The notes beneath the pieces are model-generated. The model was not told the DNA's origin, did no database searches, and was given only the letters and a program-made list of their open reading frames with translations. This document shows, one piece after another, positions 1 through 6,487 of a stretch of 6,604 bases of DNA. The DNA comes from JBKECY01 sp047975025 (GTDB lineage Bacteria; Bacillota; Clostridia; Lachnospirales; Lachnospiraceae): positions 1 through 6,604 of the forward strand of contig JBKECY010000016.1 of NCBI GenBank assembly GCA_047975025.1, read 5' to 3'. The translations under genes and the position numbers were made by a program. Each line of letters begins with the position of its first letter. The stretch's first letter is position 1.

Positions 1-118
1 CCGCCCTTGAACAATCCACCAAGAAATGTTACGATGTCGTCAAGCTGATAAGGATTTACCCTACCGGATACCGGTCATTACTAACATTGCGACTGGTACA
101 AAAATCGGGGGCAGGTCA
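1..118 (-). mobile_element. End of an insertion sequence (IS3-like terminus), left copy
   Basis: Positions 2-119 are an exact reverse complement of 6487-6604. The boundary inside the glycosyltransferase gene lies at 118/119. Read from there outward (minus strand) the element starts TGACCTGCCCCCG, which resembles the TG-starting, C-rich ends of IS3-family elements. No transposase domain can be recognised in about 117 bp. Reading toward the boundary, one frame stops at 46-48 and another is open throughout, so it is not clear whether this is the left or the right end of the element. The family call is tentative. That it is a mobile repeat is supported by the second copy and by its cutting into a recognisable gene. 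Confidence 0.6.
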
Positions 119-380
119 CCCCGGTTGCCGCATTTAGCCCCGCATATATGGCTGCCTCCTTGCCAAAATTTCTGGAAAAAGACAGGTATTGAAAGCGCTC
201 ATCCACTTCTGCGAGCGCCCGTACCATAGCGTACGTTTCATCTGTTGATCCGTCATCAACCAACAGTATTTCAAATGTATACTGTGTCAGCTCCCCCATC
301 ACCTCATTCATCGCCTTTTGAAAGACTTCCAGCACCTTTGCTTCATTAAAGCAGGGCACGATTACAGAGATTTTCTTCAT
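81..380 (-). pseudogene. Family 2 glycosyltransferase, 3'-truncated by the IS
   Basis: The first 87 codons (380 down to 120) encode the start of a GT-A fold glycosyltransferase of the DPM1/GtrB type. These enzymes move a sugar from a nucleotide donor to polyprenyl phosphate or a related acceptor at the membrane. Visible features are the N-terminal strand MKKISVIVPCFNE, the nucleotide-binding VDDGSTDE at residues 41-48 and SRNFGKEAA at 69-77, which is typical of this subfamily. The start at 380 is preferred over an in-frame ATG at 407 because GGGGAG sits 8 nt upstream of it and family members begin here. At 118/119 the frame runs into the IS, adds 12 foreign residues and stops at 81-83. The full family length is roughly 300 residues or more with C-terminal membrane helices, so about three quarters is missing, including the metal-binding DxD region. 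It is expected to be non-functional. The rest of the gene may lie beyond the IS. Confidence 0.85.
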
Positions 381-407
381 TTTTTTCACTCCCCAGTTAA
401 AACTCAA

Positions 408-586
408 TTACTCTATATTCCGTATGCCAAAGCAATTGTAGCAGATAAAAGAAGGGGTGAAAAGTCGATTCTGCCCTAAAACAGTCGAATTAAGACAATC
501 TTAAGAAAGTATTCAGAATATGTTGAATATTCAGGAATTATACAGGTGTTTTTAGGATATTATGCGGGTACTACTGACCCTGTTTC
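408..586. other. AT-rich intergenic region with two short inverted repeats
   Basis: This region separates hgcB from the glycosyltransferase and has no plausible gene. It holds TTAAGA-N3-TCTTAA (490-504) and TATTCA-N8-TGAATA (510-529), with a second direct TATTCAG at 528-534. Either could be an operator for the glycosyltransferase, which starts about 110-150 bp further on. A weak structure just after the hgcB stop (GGGT at 580-577 with ACCC at 569-566, inside TAGGA/TCCTA) lacks a T-run, so I do not call it a terminator. Confidence 0.4.
435..463 (-). promoter_or_regulatory. Possible promoter of the truncated glycosyltransferase
   Basis: On the minus strand TTTTCA (463-458) and TACAAT (440-435) are separated by 17 bp, about 55 nt upstream of the start codon at 380. 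The -10 is a good match and the -35 matches TTGACA at only four positions. An activator or a different start point is possible. Confidence 0.3.
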
Positions 587-877
587 CTAGCAGGATTCGC
601 CCCCGGAACAATCACACCTCGGCTCTTCTCCCGTAAACCAGCTGTACACGATTGCCGCTGCACAGCCCACCCCTGCACTTACTTCTATGGCACCCACAGG
701 GCAATTCGAAGCGCATGCCCCACATTCCATACACAGATCCTTGTCCGTAATCTCTGCCTTGCGGTTCGCGATTGTGAGCACATGATGCGGACATACCTCT
801 TCACAGCGTCCGCATCCCACACACTTCTCCGGTGTGAGCGCCAATGTTGCTACATATTTTAAATATTTATATTTCAT
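587..877 (-). CDS. hgcB: HgcB, ferredoxin partner of the mercury methyltransferase
   Basis: A 96-residue cytoplasmic ferredoxin needed with HgcA for Hg(II) methylation. It passes low-potential electrons to the HgcA corrinoid and is thought to deliver Hg(II). Two clusters of the form CxxCxxCxxxCP are visible: C19, C22, C25, C29 and C49, C52, C55, C59. Each would hold a [4Fe-4S] cluster. The lone cysteine that marks HgcB after the second motif is present (GVGC, C72), and the tail carries further cysteines (C88, C90, C96), matching the C-terminal thiols of known HgcB. The ATG at 877 is chosen because it overlaps the hgcA stop as ATGA and has GGGAGG 5 nt upstream; a longer frame running back into hgcA lacks any ferredoxin similarity. 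The stop is TAG at 589-587. The short length, the neighbour and the extra cysteines separate it from an ordinary 2[4Fe-4S] ferredoxin. Confidence 0.95.
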   Translation of the reverse strand: MKYKYLKYVATLALTPEKCVGCGRCEEVCPHHVLTIANRKAEITDKDLCMECGACASNCPVGAIEVSAGVGCAAAIVYSWFTGEEPRCDCSGGESC

Positions 878-1905
878 AGAAACCTCCCAAGCAATAGATT
901 TTGTACCAGCACCAACACCCCTCCAACAATCGAAAGTCCGATGATAAACGGCAGGGACAACTGCATTTCCTTGGTAACGCCCGACGGCGAGGTATAGGTA
1001 GACGATCCGGTGAAATTCAGAGCAAACCAAGCCGAAACGCTCGGAAGCAGCAGCAAATATCCAATACCAAGCAGGGGTAAGCCTGACGTAAGCCACTGTA
1101 ACCGCCACAATACCGCTGCCGTCCAGAGCAGACCCAGCAACCAGCCTTTAAGCGAAAAGGCTCTGCCAGGAATCCAGGGCAGCAGTACAGGTGTAAGAAC
1201 TGTCCCTACCAGCACCGCCCCCATATAGAGGAGCAGATCATAGACGCCAAAAGGATGCACCGCAAAAAGATTCAGCAAGAACAAAGTACCGAATACCAGC
1301 CAGGATTTTCGGAGGGCCGCTACCAGCTCAACGGGTGTAAGGACAAGTCTGTCCCAAATCGTAAACTTCACTGTCCGCATCTCTTGGGTCGCCTGCATCC
1401 CATGTGCCAGAAACTCCTTCAGATCCGCGGCACGTACAGGACCATAGACCACAGTAAATCCCGTCTGCTGCGCTACCTCATGCGCCTTCATATGAGGTGC
1501 TCCCAGCTGGGGCAGGATCAGCCTGCGGTGTCTGACAATCTGAGATAAACCTGTCTGCGCAATTCGATGTACGAGCTCTTCTGTCCCAAAGGTTCCTTTT
1601 CCCGCTGCACACCATACGTTAATCCCATTGGTATCCAAAATCAAAAGCCAACAGTCCACACCGGTAAGTTGACTGCGCAGAACATCAAATGTCAGTTTAT
1701 AATTCGCACTGACAAGTACCGGTGCATCCGCACTCGGATTTCCCAGTGCATAGACTCCGGGGTCGACCTTATACTCCATGCGCCCGAATCCAAATCGTAC
1801 CTTACAGGTACCCCAGTAATCCTTCGCCGTTAAGACAGTTGAAGCGGTCATAATTTCAGAATCGCAGCCACAGGCTGCTGAATCAGTACAGCAGCAGTCA
1901 CTCAT
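874..1905 (-). CDS. hgcA: HgcA, corrinoid-dependent mercury methyltransferase
   Basis: A 343-residue membrane protein that transfers a methyl group from its corrinoid cofactor to Hg(II), giving methylmercury. The soluble corrinoid-binding domain spans about residues 25-165. It contains the HgcA signature NVWCAAGKGTFGT (residues 96-108), whose Cys99 is expected to be the lower ligand of cobalt in the cap helix. Five hydrophobic segments follow, near 201-216, 221-245, 250-269, 276-298 and 316-339, as in known HgcA. The conserved NFTGSSTYTS lies between the last two. Length is typical of the family (about 340). The ATG at 1905 is chosen because it overlaps the arsR stop as ATGA; a GTG three codons upstream (1914) is also possible. 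The first 14 residues are unusually cysteine-rich (C4, C5, C6, C12, C14). CFeSP-type corrinoid proteins of the acetyl-CoA pathway lack the NVWCAAGK motif and the membrane domain, so that alternative is excluded. Confidence 0.97.
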   Translation of the reverse strand: MSDCCCTDSAACGCDSEIMTASTVLTAKDYWGTCKVRFGFGRMEYKVDPGVYALGNPSADAPVLVSANYKLTFDVLRSQLTGVDCWLLILDTNGINVWCAAGKGTFGTEELVHRIAQTGLSQIVRHRRLILPQLGAPHMKAHEVAQQTGFTVVYGPVRAADLKEFLAHGMQATQEMRTVKFTIWDRLVLTPVELVAALRKSWLVFGTLFLLNLFAVHPFGVYDLLLYMGAVLVGTVLTPVLLPWIPGRAFSLKGWLLGLLWTAAVLWRLQWLTSGLPLLGIGYLLLLPSVSAWFALNFTGSSTYTSPSGVTKEMQLSLPFIIGLSIVGGVLVLVQNLLLGRFL

Positions 1906-2222
1906 TCGCAGCACCCCGCTTTCTCATATACTTCTTCGCAGTGCTTCAAAGCCGTAATCTCTCTAAGCAAAGCGACCGCATGATCGCTGCCATTTTGGCT
2001 CAGAGAATAATATGTCCATTTTCCTTCCTTGCGCGCAGTGACGATGCCGCTCTCCACCAGAATCTTCATATGGTGTGACAGCGTTGACTGGCCAACATTG
2101 ACTCGTTCCAGAAGTACGCAGGCGCATTTTTCACCGCTTTGTAAAAGTTCTACTACCATAAGGCGGGTTTCATCGCAAAAAGCTTTAAATACTTTTGCAT
2201 GTTCTATGTGTTTTTCATTCAT
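1902..2222 (-). CDS. arsR: ArsR/SmtB-family metalloregulator of hgcAB
   Basis: A 106-residue winged-helix repressor of the ArsR/SmtB family. Such proteins bind DNA as dimers and release it when thiophilic metals or metalloids bind. The N-terminal helix FKAFCDETRL, the sensor helix and the helix-turn-helix VGQSTLSHHMKIL (residues 43-55) are followed by the wing GIVTARKEGKWTYYSL. The sensor helix carries C33-A-C35, similar to the CxC part of the arsenic site in ArsR; further cysteines are C16, C95, C104 and C105. The inducer may be As(III), Hg(II) or another thiophile and cannot be read from the sequence. The start at 2222 is preferred because GAGG lies 7 nt upstream of it; the in-frame ATG at 2228 would leave only 1 nt. 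The gene ends in a 4-nt overlap with hgcA, implying co-transcription and autoregulation. arsR-like genes are known next to hgcAB in other methylating bacteria. Confidence 0.92.
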   Translation of the reverse strand: MNEKHIEHAKVFKAFCDETRLMVVELLQSGEKCACVLLERVNVGQSTLSHHMKILVESGIVTARKEGKWTYYSLSQNGSDHAVALLREITALKHCEEVYEKAGCCE

Positions 2223-2248
2223 ATACATACCTCACATCTAAATTATTC

Positions 2249-2275
2249 GATATGTAAAAGTATAGGGCTCATATC
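2249..2275. promoter_or_regulatory. Candidate ArsR operator flanking the -10 element
   Basis: GATATG (2249-2254) and CATATC (2270-2275) form an inverted repeat with a 15-bp spacer. The pair brackets the -10 hexamer of the arsR-hgcAB promoter, where a bound repressor would block RNA polymerase. Assigning it to this ArsR is inference. Confidence 0.45.
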
Positions 2276-2287
2276 TAAAAATGTCAA
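2259..2287 (-). promoter_or_regulatory. Sigma-A promoter of the arsR-hgcA-hgcB operon
   Basis: On the minus strand the perfect -35 TTGACA (2287-2282) and TATACT (2264-2259) are 17 bp apart. Transcription should begin near 2252, giving a short leader of about 30 nt before the arsR ribosome binding site. Strong consensus elements suit a promoter held off by a repressor. No other convincing promoter is seen before hgcA or hgcB. Confidence 0.8.
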
Positions 2288-2323
2288 TATGTTTTTACGA
2301 AACACGCTGATCATTGCATTAAA

Positions 2324-2400
2324 ACAGGCATAGGGCCTTTTCTTAGTCTAATTGAAGTCACCACACATACAATTATTAAGAGAGTTCCCACTATGCCTGT
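2324..2400. repeat. 77-bp imperfect hairpin element between hcp and arsR
   Basis: The ends ACAGGCATAG (2324-2333) and CTATGCCTGT (2391-2400) are perfect inverted repeats. Inside, TCTTA (2341-2345) pairs with TAAGA (2377-2381) and TAATTG (2349-2354) with CAATTA (2370-2375), leaving a 15-nt loop. The whole piece can thus fold into one long interrupted hairpin. It has no ORF and no obvious target duplication. It may be a small MITE-like element, a structured 3' UTR or terminator of hcp, or a small RNA. Only the symmetry is directly seen. Confidence 0.5.
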
Positions 2401-2481
2401 CTATAATTTTACAGTATAAATCTTAAAAATGGAAGAGCGTTTTAGCCGGTTCGCACATAGAAGAATCTAAGGCACTTTTGT

Positions 2482-4122
2482 CTAGTTTGCGAAGAACAGT
2501 TTGATATCATCTTCTACACTTCCGATACCCGCAATTCCAAAGTTCTCGACCAATACCTTGGCCACGTTCGGCGATAAAAAGGCCGGAAGTGTCGGGCCGA
2601 GGTGAATATTTTTTACACCAAGGTACAAGAGCGCCAGCAGTACAATAACTGCCTTTTGCTCATACCATGCAATATTGTACACGATCGGCAGATCATTGAT
2701 ATCATCCAAGGCAAATACTTCTTTTAGCTTGAGCGCGATAACAGCCAGCGAATAGGAATCGTTACATTGCCCTGCATCCAATACGCGCGGAATCCCACCA
2801 ATCTCTCCAAGATTCAGCTTATTGTACTTGTACTTTGCACAACCGGCCGTCAGAATAACCGCATCTTCCGGAAGTTCTTTGGCAAAATCCGTATAATAAT
2901 TTCTGGACTTTGCACGCCCGTCACATCCTGCCATAACGACAAATTTCTTGATAGCTCCTGATTTTACCGCTCCTACTACGGCATCCGCCAATGCCAATAC
3001 CTGATGATGGGCAAATCCACCGACAATCTCTCCCTGCTCAATTTCATCCGGTACAGCGCAGCGTTTGGCATGTGCGATAATTTCCGAAAAATCTTTCGTT
3101 TCTCCAATATCGCCCGGAATATGAGGACAGCCTGGATAACCTGCCGCTCCTGTTGTGTAAAGGCGGTCTTTATAGCTTTCTTTCGGAGGAACGATGCAGT
3201 TCGTGGTCATCAGAATCGGACCATGAAAGCTTTCAAACTCTTCCTTTTGCTTCCACCATGCATTCCCATAATTTCCAACAAAATGCGAGTATTTCTTGAA
3301 TGCTGGGTAGTAATGTGCCGGCAGCATTTCTGAATGCGTGTAAACATCCACTCCGGTGCCCTCTGTCTGTTCAAGCAGCATCTCCATGTCGCGCAGGTCA
3401 TGTCCCGAAATCAGGATTCCCGGTCGTGTCCCTACCCCCAGGTTAACCTTGGTAATCTCCGGGTTTCCGTATGCCGTAGTGTTCGCCTGATCAAGCAGGG
3501 CCATACCATTGACACCATACTTTCCTGTTTCCAGCGTAAGGCCAACTAATTCATCAATGCTTAAGGAGTCGTCCAGTGTCTTAGCCAGCGCACTTTGCAG
3601 AAATGCATCTACCTCTTCGTCATCCTGCAGCAGTACATTGGCATGTTTTGAATAGGCCGAAAGGCCTTTTAGTCCATACGTAATCAATTCCCGCAAGCTG
3701 CGGACATCTTCATCTGTTGTCGAGAGCACACCTACTTCTGCCGCTTTGGCTCCATAGGTACTGCGGTCATAGGACTCCCAAAGCGCTGCCTGAGGCAGTA
3801 CTTGTGTATCTGCCACTTGTGCCAACAGCTCCTGTTTTACACGCAGTGTCTCCTCAATCCGGTCAATAATCGCCGCATCATCAAAGTTCGCATTTGTTAT
3901 TGTGGTAAACAGATTTAATGTCACCAGATGGTTTATCCTCTGCTCGACTGGTTTATTCTCTTGGCGCAGTTGGGTCGTAACTGCCGAAAGGCCCTTGGTC
4001 ACATATACAAGAAGATCCTGCATAGCTGCCACGCGCGGAGTCTTGCCGCAGACACCTGACATTTTACATCCGGTATTCCGGGCATTTTCCTGACATTGAT
4101 AACAGAACATTGCATTTTCCAT
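2482..4122 (-). CDS. hcp: Hybrid cluster protein (hydroxylamine/NO reductase family)
   Basis: A complete 546-residue cytoplasmic hybrid cluster protein (prismane protein). The family reduces hydroxylamine in vitro, and NO reductase and protein S-nitrosylase activities are reported for it; its role is nitrosative stress defence. The N-terminal cluster motif is CxxC-x8-C-x5-C (C7, C10, C19, C25), the class I spacing of anaerobes that holds a [4Fe-4S] cluster. All ligands expected for the hybrid Fe-S-O cluster are present: H241, E265, C309, C400 (the persulfide position), C428, C453 and E488. The spacing follows the Desulfovibrio protein with small offsets. The start at 4122 has GGAGG 9 nt upstream; Met5 is less well placed. 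No Hcr reductase gene is adjacent, which is usual for class I proteins. It appears to be its own transcription unit with a CRP/FNR-like site upstream, separated by 260 bp from arsR. Confidence 0.98.
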   Translation of the reverse strand: MENAMFCYQCQENARNTGCKMSGVCGKTPRVAAMQDLLVYVTKGLSAVTTQLRQENKPVEQRINHLVTLNLFTTITNANFDDAAIIDRIEETLRVKQELLAQVADTQVLPQAALWESYDRSTYGAKAAEVGVLSTTDEDVRSLRELITYGLKGLSAYSKHANVLLQDDEEVDAFLQSALAKTLDDSLSIDELVGLTLETGKYGVNGMALLDQANTTAYGNPEITKVNLGVGTRPGILISGHDLRDMEMLLEQTEGTGVDVYTHSEMLPAHYYPAFKKYSHFVGNYGNAWWKQKEEFESFHGPILMTTNCIVPPKESYKDRLYTTGAAGYPGCPHIPGDIGETKDFSEIIAHAKRCAVPDEIEQGEIVGGFAHHQVLALADAVVGAVKSGAIKKFVVMAGCDGRAKSRNYYTDFAKELPEDAVILTAGCAKYKYNKLNLGEIGGIPRVLDAGQCNDSYSLAVIALKLKEVFALDDINDLPIVYNIAWYEQKAVIVLLALLYLGVKNIHLGPTLPAFLSPNVAKVLVENFGIAGIGSVEDDIKLFFAN

Positions 4123-4175
4123 ATTGTAGTTCCTCCATTTTCTTGATTTGCATTCTATATTTACTTTATGCCGTC

Positions 4176-4181
4176 ATTGTA
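4176..4181 (-). promoter_or_regulatory. Probable -10 element of the hcp promoter
   Basis: TACAAT lies on the minus strand at 4181-4176. The hexamer 17 bp upstream (CGGATT, 4204-4199) is a poor -35 and is part of the palindrome at 4199-4222. A start near 4169-4170 would place the palindrome centre at about -41, the position used by class II CRP/FNR activators, which often work with a weak -35. The leader would be about 48 nt. Confidence 0.5.
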
Positions 4182-4193
4182 TCTGGATACAGC

Positions 4194-4222
4194 AAAAAAA
4201 TCCGTAACATATGTTACGGATT
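4194..4222 (-). terminator. Rho-independent terminator of the rhamnosidase gene
   Basis: On the minus strand, starting 30 nt after the rhamnosidase stop, AATCCGTAAC pairs with GTTACGGATT around a 4-nt ATAT loop, and the stem runs into seven T residues (4200-4194; the first two also close the stem). This is a regular intrinsic terminator, though with only moderate GC in the stem. Confidence 0.7.
4199..4222. promoter_or_regulatory. CRP/FNR-type palindrome upstream of hcp (candidate HcpR site)
   Basis: A perfect palindrome with 12-bp arms, AATCCGTAACAT / ATGTTACGGATT. Its core GTAAC-ATAT-GTTAC has the five-N4-five layout of CRP/FNR-family sites. hcp genes of anaerobes are commonly controlled by the CRP/FNR-family regulator HcpR, and to my recollection clostridial sites have a similar GTAAC/GTTAC core. 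No regulator gene is in the window. The same DNA can also work as a terminator (separate entry). Confidence 0.5.
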
Positions 4223-4251
4223 CCTGACTTTTTCATAATTAAATTACTTCT

Positions 4252-6487
4252 TTATCTTTCGAAGATTATTTCATATACACCCGAGCCGCTATGAGCTTCC
4301 CAATATCCCGATCTTTCTTCAAAAGTAAGGCCATCTGATTCAACAATGTTTTTCGCTTGATCTAACCGGATACTGGCTGTTGTATTGGCGGGGATAGAAG
4401 TAATCATAGTAACCCTATTTTCTTCAATCTCCCAGCGTACACACACTTCACCATAGATTGAGTGATAACTTCCCGCAACGTATTTTAATCCCCCGCCGAT
4501 TCGTGGATAAAGTATCGCATGCTTAAATCCGCTTTTATTTTCATCTGTATCTATCCCCACCATAACCCTGTACATCCATTCCCCAATCGCACCGTAGGCA
4601 TAATGGTTGAATGAGTTCATCGCAGGACTCCACATACTTCCATCCGGCTTTAGTCCATCCCAATGCTCCCAAATTGTAGTGGCCCCTTTCTTTATCTGAT
4701 ATAACCAAGAGGGAAAATCCTCTTTAAGCAATAGTTCATACGCTTCCGCTACACATCCATTTTGACTGAGCGCATGGCAAAAATAAGGTGTTCCCACAAA
4801 TCCGGTCACTAAATGTCCATCTTCCTTTGCCAGCAATTCTTTTAACGTTGCTACTGTTTGGGCGATATAGGCTGCAGGCGTTAATTGGAAATACAGTGCC
4901 AGAATATGCGCTGTCTGTGTCTGAACTGTCATATTGCCAGCTGTATCAAAGAATGTTTTTTGAAATTTTTCAACGATTTTTTGATATAACCTTTCATAGT
5001 GCAGCACATCTTCCTTTTTTCCCAGCACAGCAGCTATTTTTACAAAAAGTCTAGTTGAATACGCAAAATAGGAAGTACAAGTCAACTCATTCGGAGTAGC
5101 TCCAAAATAGCTGCCCGGCTCAGCATCCAGAGCTAGCCAATCTCCAAACTGCAGTTTATAATTCCATATATAATCTACCGCATGTGTCTTCATAAAATCT
5201 ATCCAACGCTTCATACTTATATATTGTGTTTCCAAAACCATTTTATCTGCATACATCTGATACAATGTCCATGGGACAATCACAGCTGCGTCCGCCCAGC
5301 CTGCTGCCGAGTGTGAGCCTTGTCCAAACAGCCAGTCTTCCGCCTCCCGTCCTTCTTCAATATTGGGAATTACATGCGGTACACCTCCCTCAGCGGTCTG
5401 ATCTGCCTCCACATCACGCAGCCATTTTTTATAAAAGGTGTTCGCATTCATCAGGTAACAGGCGGTACGACTAAAAATCTGTACATCCCCTGTCCACCCC
5501 AATCGTTCATCGCGCTGAGGACAATCAGTCGGCACATCCAGAAAATTTCCCTTCATACTCCATAAGAAATTATGGTGCAGCTGATTTAGTAAGGCTTCCG
5601 AACAACAGAATTCTCCTGTACGTTCCATATCAGAATGCAATGCACAGGCAGTAAAATTCTCTCTCCTTATTTCTCCTGGGTAAGATACGATTACTGCATA
5701 TCTAAATCCCATATACGTAAAAAATGGATGGTATGAAATTGTACCATCTGAAGCAAAAATATACTTCATTGCTGCTTTTGCAGTCCTTAAATTCTCCAAA
5801 TAGACATTTCCATCATGGTCGAGCGTTTCAAAGCACCGAAGTTCAATACGATCTCCTGCCTTTCCCATAGCATTCACGTGAATGCGCCCTGCCATATTCT
5901 GCCCAAAATCAAGTACTGTCTCTCCTTTTGGTGTCACAAGAATTTGCTGCGCACCAAATCGCTCCTGCTCTTTTACACGTGCACCACTTTGAGCCGAAAG
6001 CACACTGTTGTCGAATGGAATTTCTATGGTTTTATGCCAGTTTTTACCTGGTGTAATCTCCCGGTTCCATTCTGGAATTTCTAATGCTGCATCATAGATT
6101 TCACCATCGTATATTTCAGAGAATACGATGGGAGCGTCAGCTCCTGACCAATGCGTGCCCGTAAGATAACTTTCCTGACTGCCATCCTCATAATGTACAA
6201 CAAGATGCATGGCAAATCCGGTTTTATTTCCATAATGACATCTTTTTTTTGGCACCCCCATCATACCTTTGTACCATCCAGCCCCCAGTATAGCTGCCGC
6301 AATATTAACTCCTTGGCATAGCAGGTCGGATACATCATACGTCTGGTAGAGGAGATGACGCCGGTAAGAGGTCCAGCCAGGCATCATCTCATCATCTCCA
6401 ACTTTTTCCCCATTCATATAGAACTGGTACAGCCCAAGTGCAGTTGTAAATACGTAAGCAGATTTTATTTTTTTTGAGATTTGAAAG
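4252..6487 (-). CDS. GH78 alpha-L-rhamnosidase, N-terminus removed by the IS
   Basis: The 744 native residues belong to glycoside hydrolase family 78, which releases terminal alpha-L-rhamnose from plant glycosides or polysaccharides by inversion. Counting from F at 6486, an N-terminal beta-sandwich (LGLYQFYMNG at 17-26, PGWTSYRRHLLYQTYDV at 36-52) is followed by a second beta domain with DFGQNMAG at 193-200. The (alpha/alpha)6 catalytic domain lies at about 290-655, then a C-terminal beta-sandwich. The catalytic signature DCPQRDERLGWTGD is at 321-334, with E327 the likely general acid. GATTIWEHW is at 601-609, with E607 the likely general base. Family members are usually 850 residues or more, so about 100-170 residues and the native start are missing, replaced by IS sequence at 6488. 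The frame stays open through the IS to the window edge, with a TTG at 6519, so a fusion product is conceivable. The stop is TAA at 4254-4252. Substrate and secretion cannot be judged without the N-terminus. Confidence 0.93.

Noticed and set aside
26..229. A 67-residue plus-strand frame at the left end as a small transposase gene
   Set aside because: It runs from the IS end straight into antisense of the glycosyltransferase and shows no transposase motif. The start of the same translation recurs at the right end only because the IS end is repeated.
553..589. Intrinsic terminator right after hgcB
   Set aside because: Only a 4-bp inner stem and a loose 5-bp outer stem can be drawn, and no T-run follows on the minus strand.
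878..1108. Long in-frame extension upstream of hgcB (77 further codons)
   Set aside because: It lies wholly within hgcA in another frame, has no ferredoxin-like content, and the ATG at 877 has a strong ribosome binding site and the ATGA overlap.
1010..1833. Plus-strand open frames opposite hgcA
   Set aside because: They are antisense to a clearly conserved gene, without recognisable domains, good ribosome binding sites or promoters.
2767..4093. Plus-strand open frames opposite hcp
   Set aside because: They are shadows of the hcp coding sequence, whose minus-strand product has all expected metal ligands.
2482..4122. Hcp as a functional partner of HgcAB
   Set aside because: It has its own upstream site and promoter and is 260 bp from arsR with a hairpin element between. 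Hcp is widespread in anaerobes without hgcAB, so adjacency alone does not support a link.
4788..6084. Plus-strand open frames opposite the rhamnosidase gene
   Set aside because: They are antisense shadows with low-complexity or unrecognisable products; the minus-strand frame is a clear GH78 enzyme.
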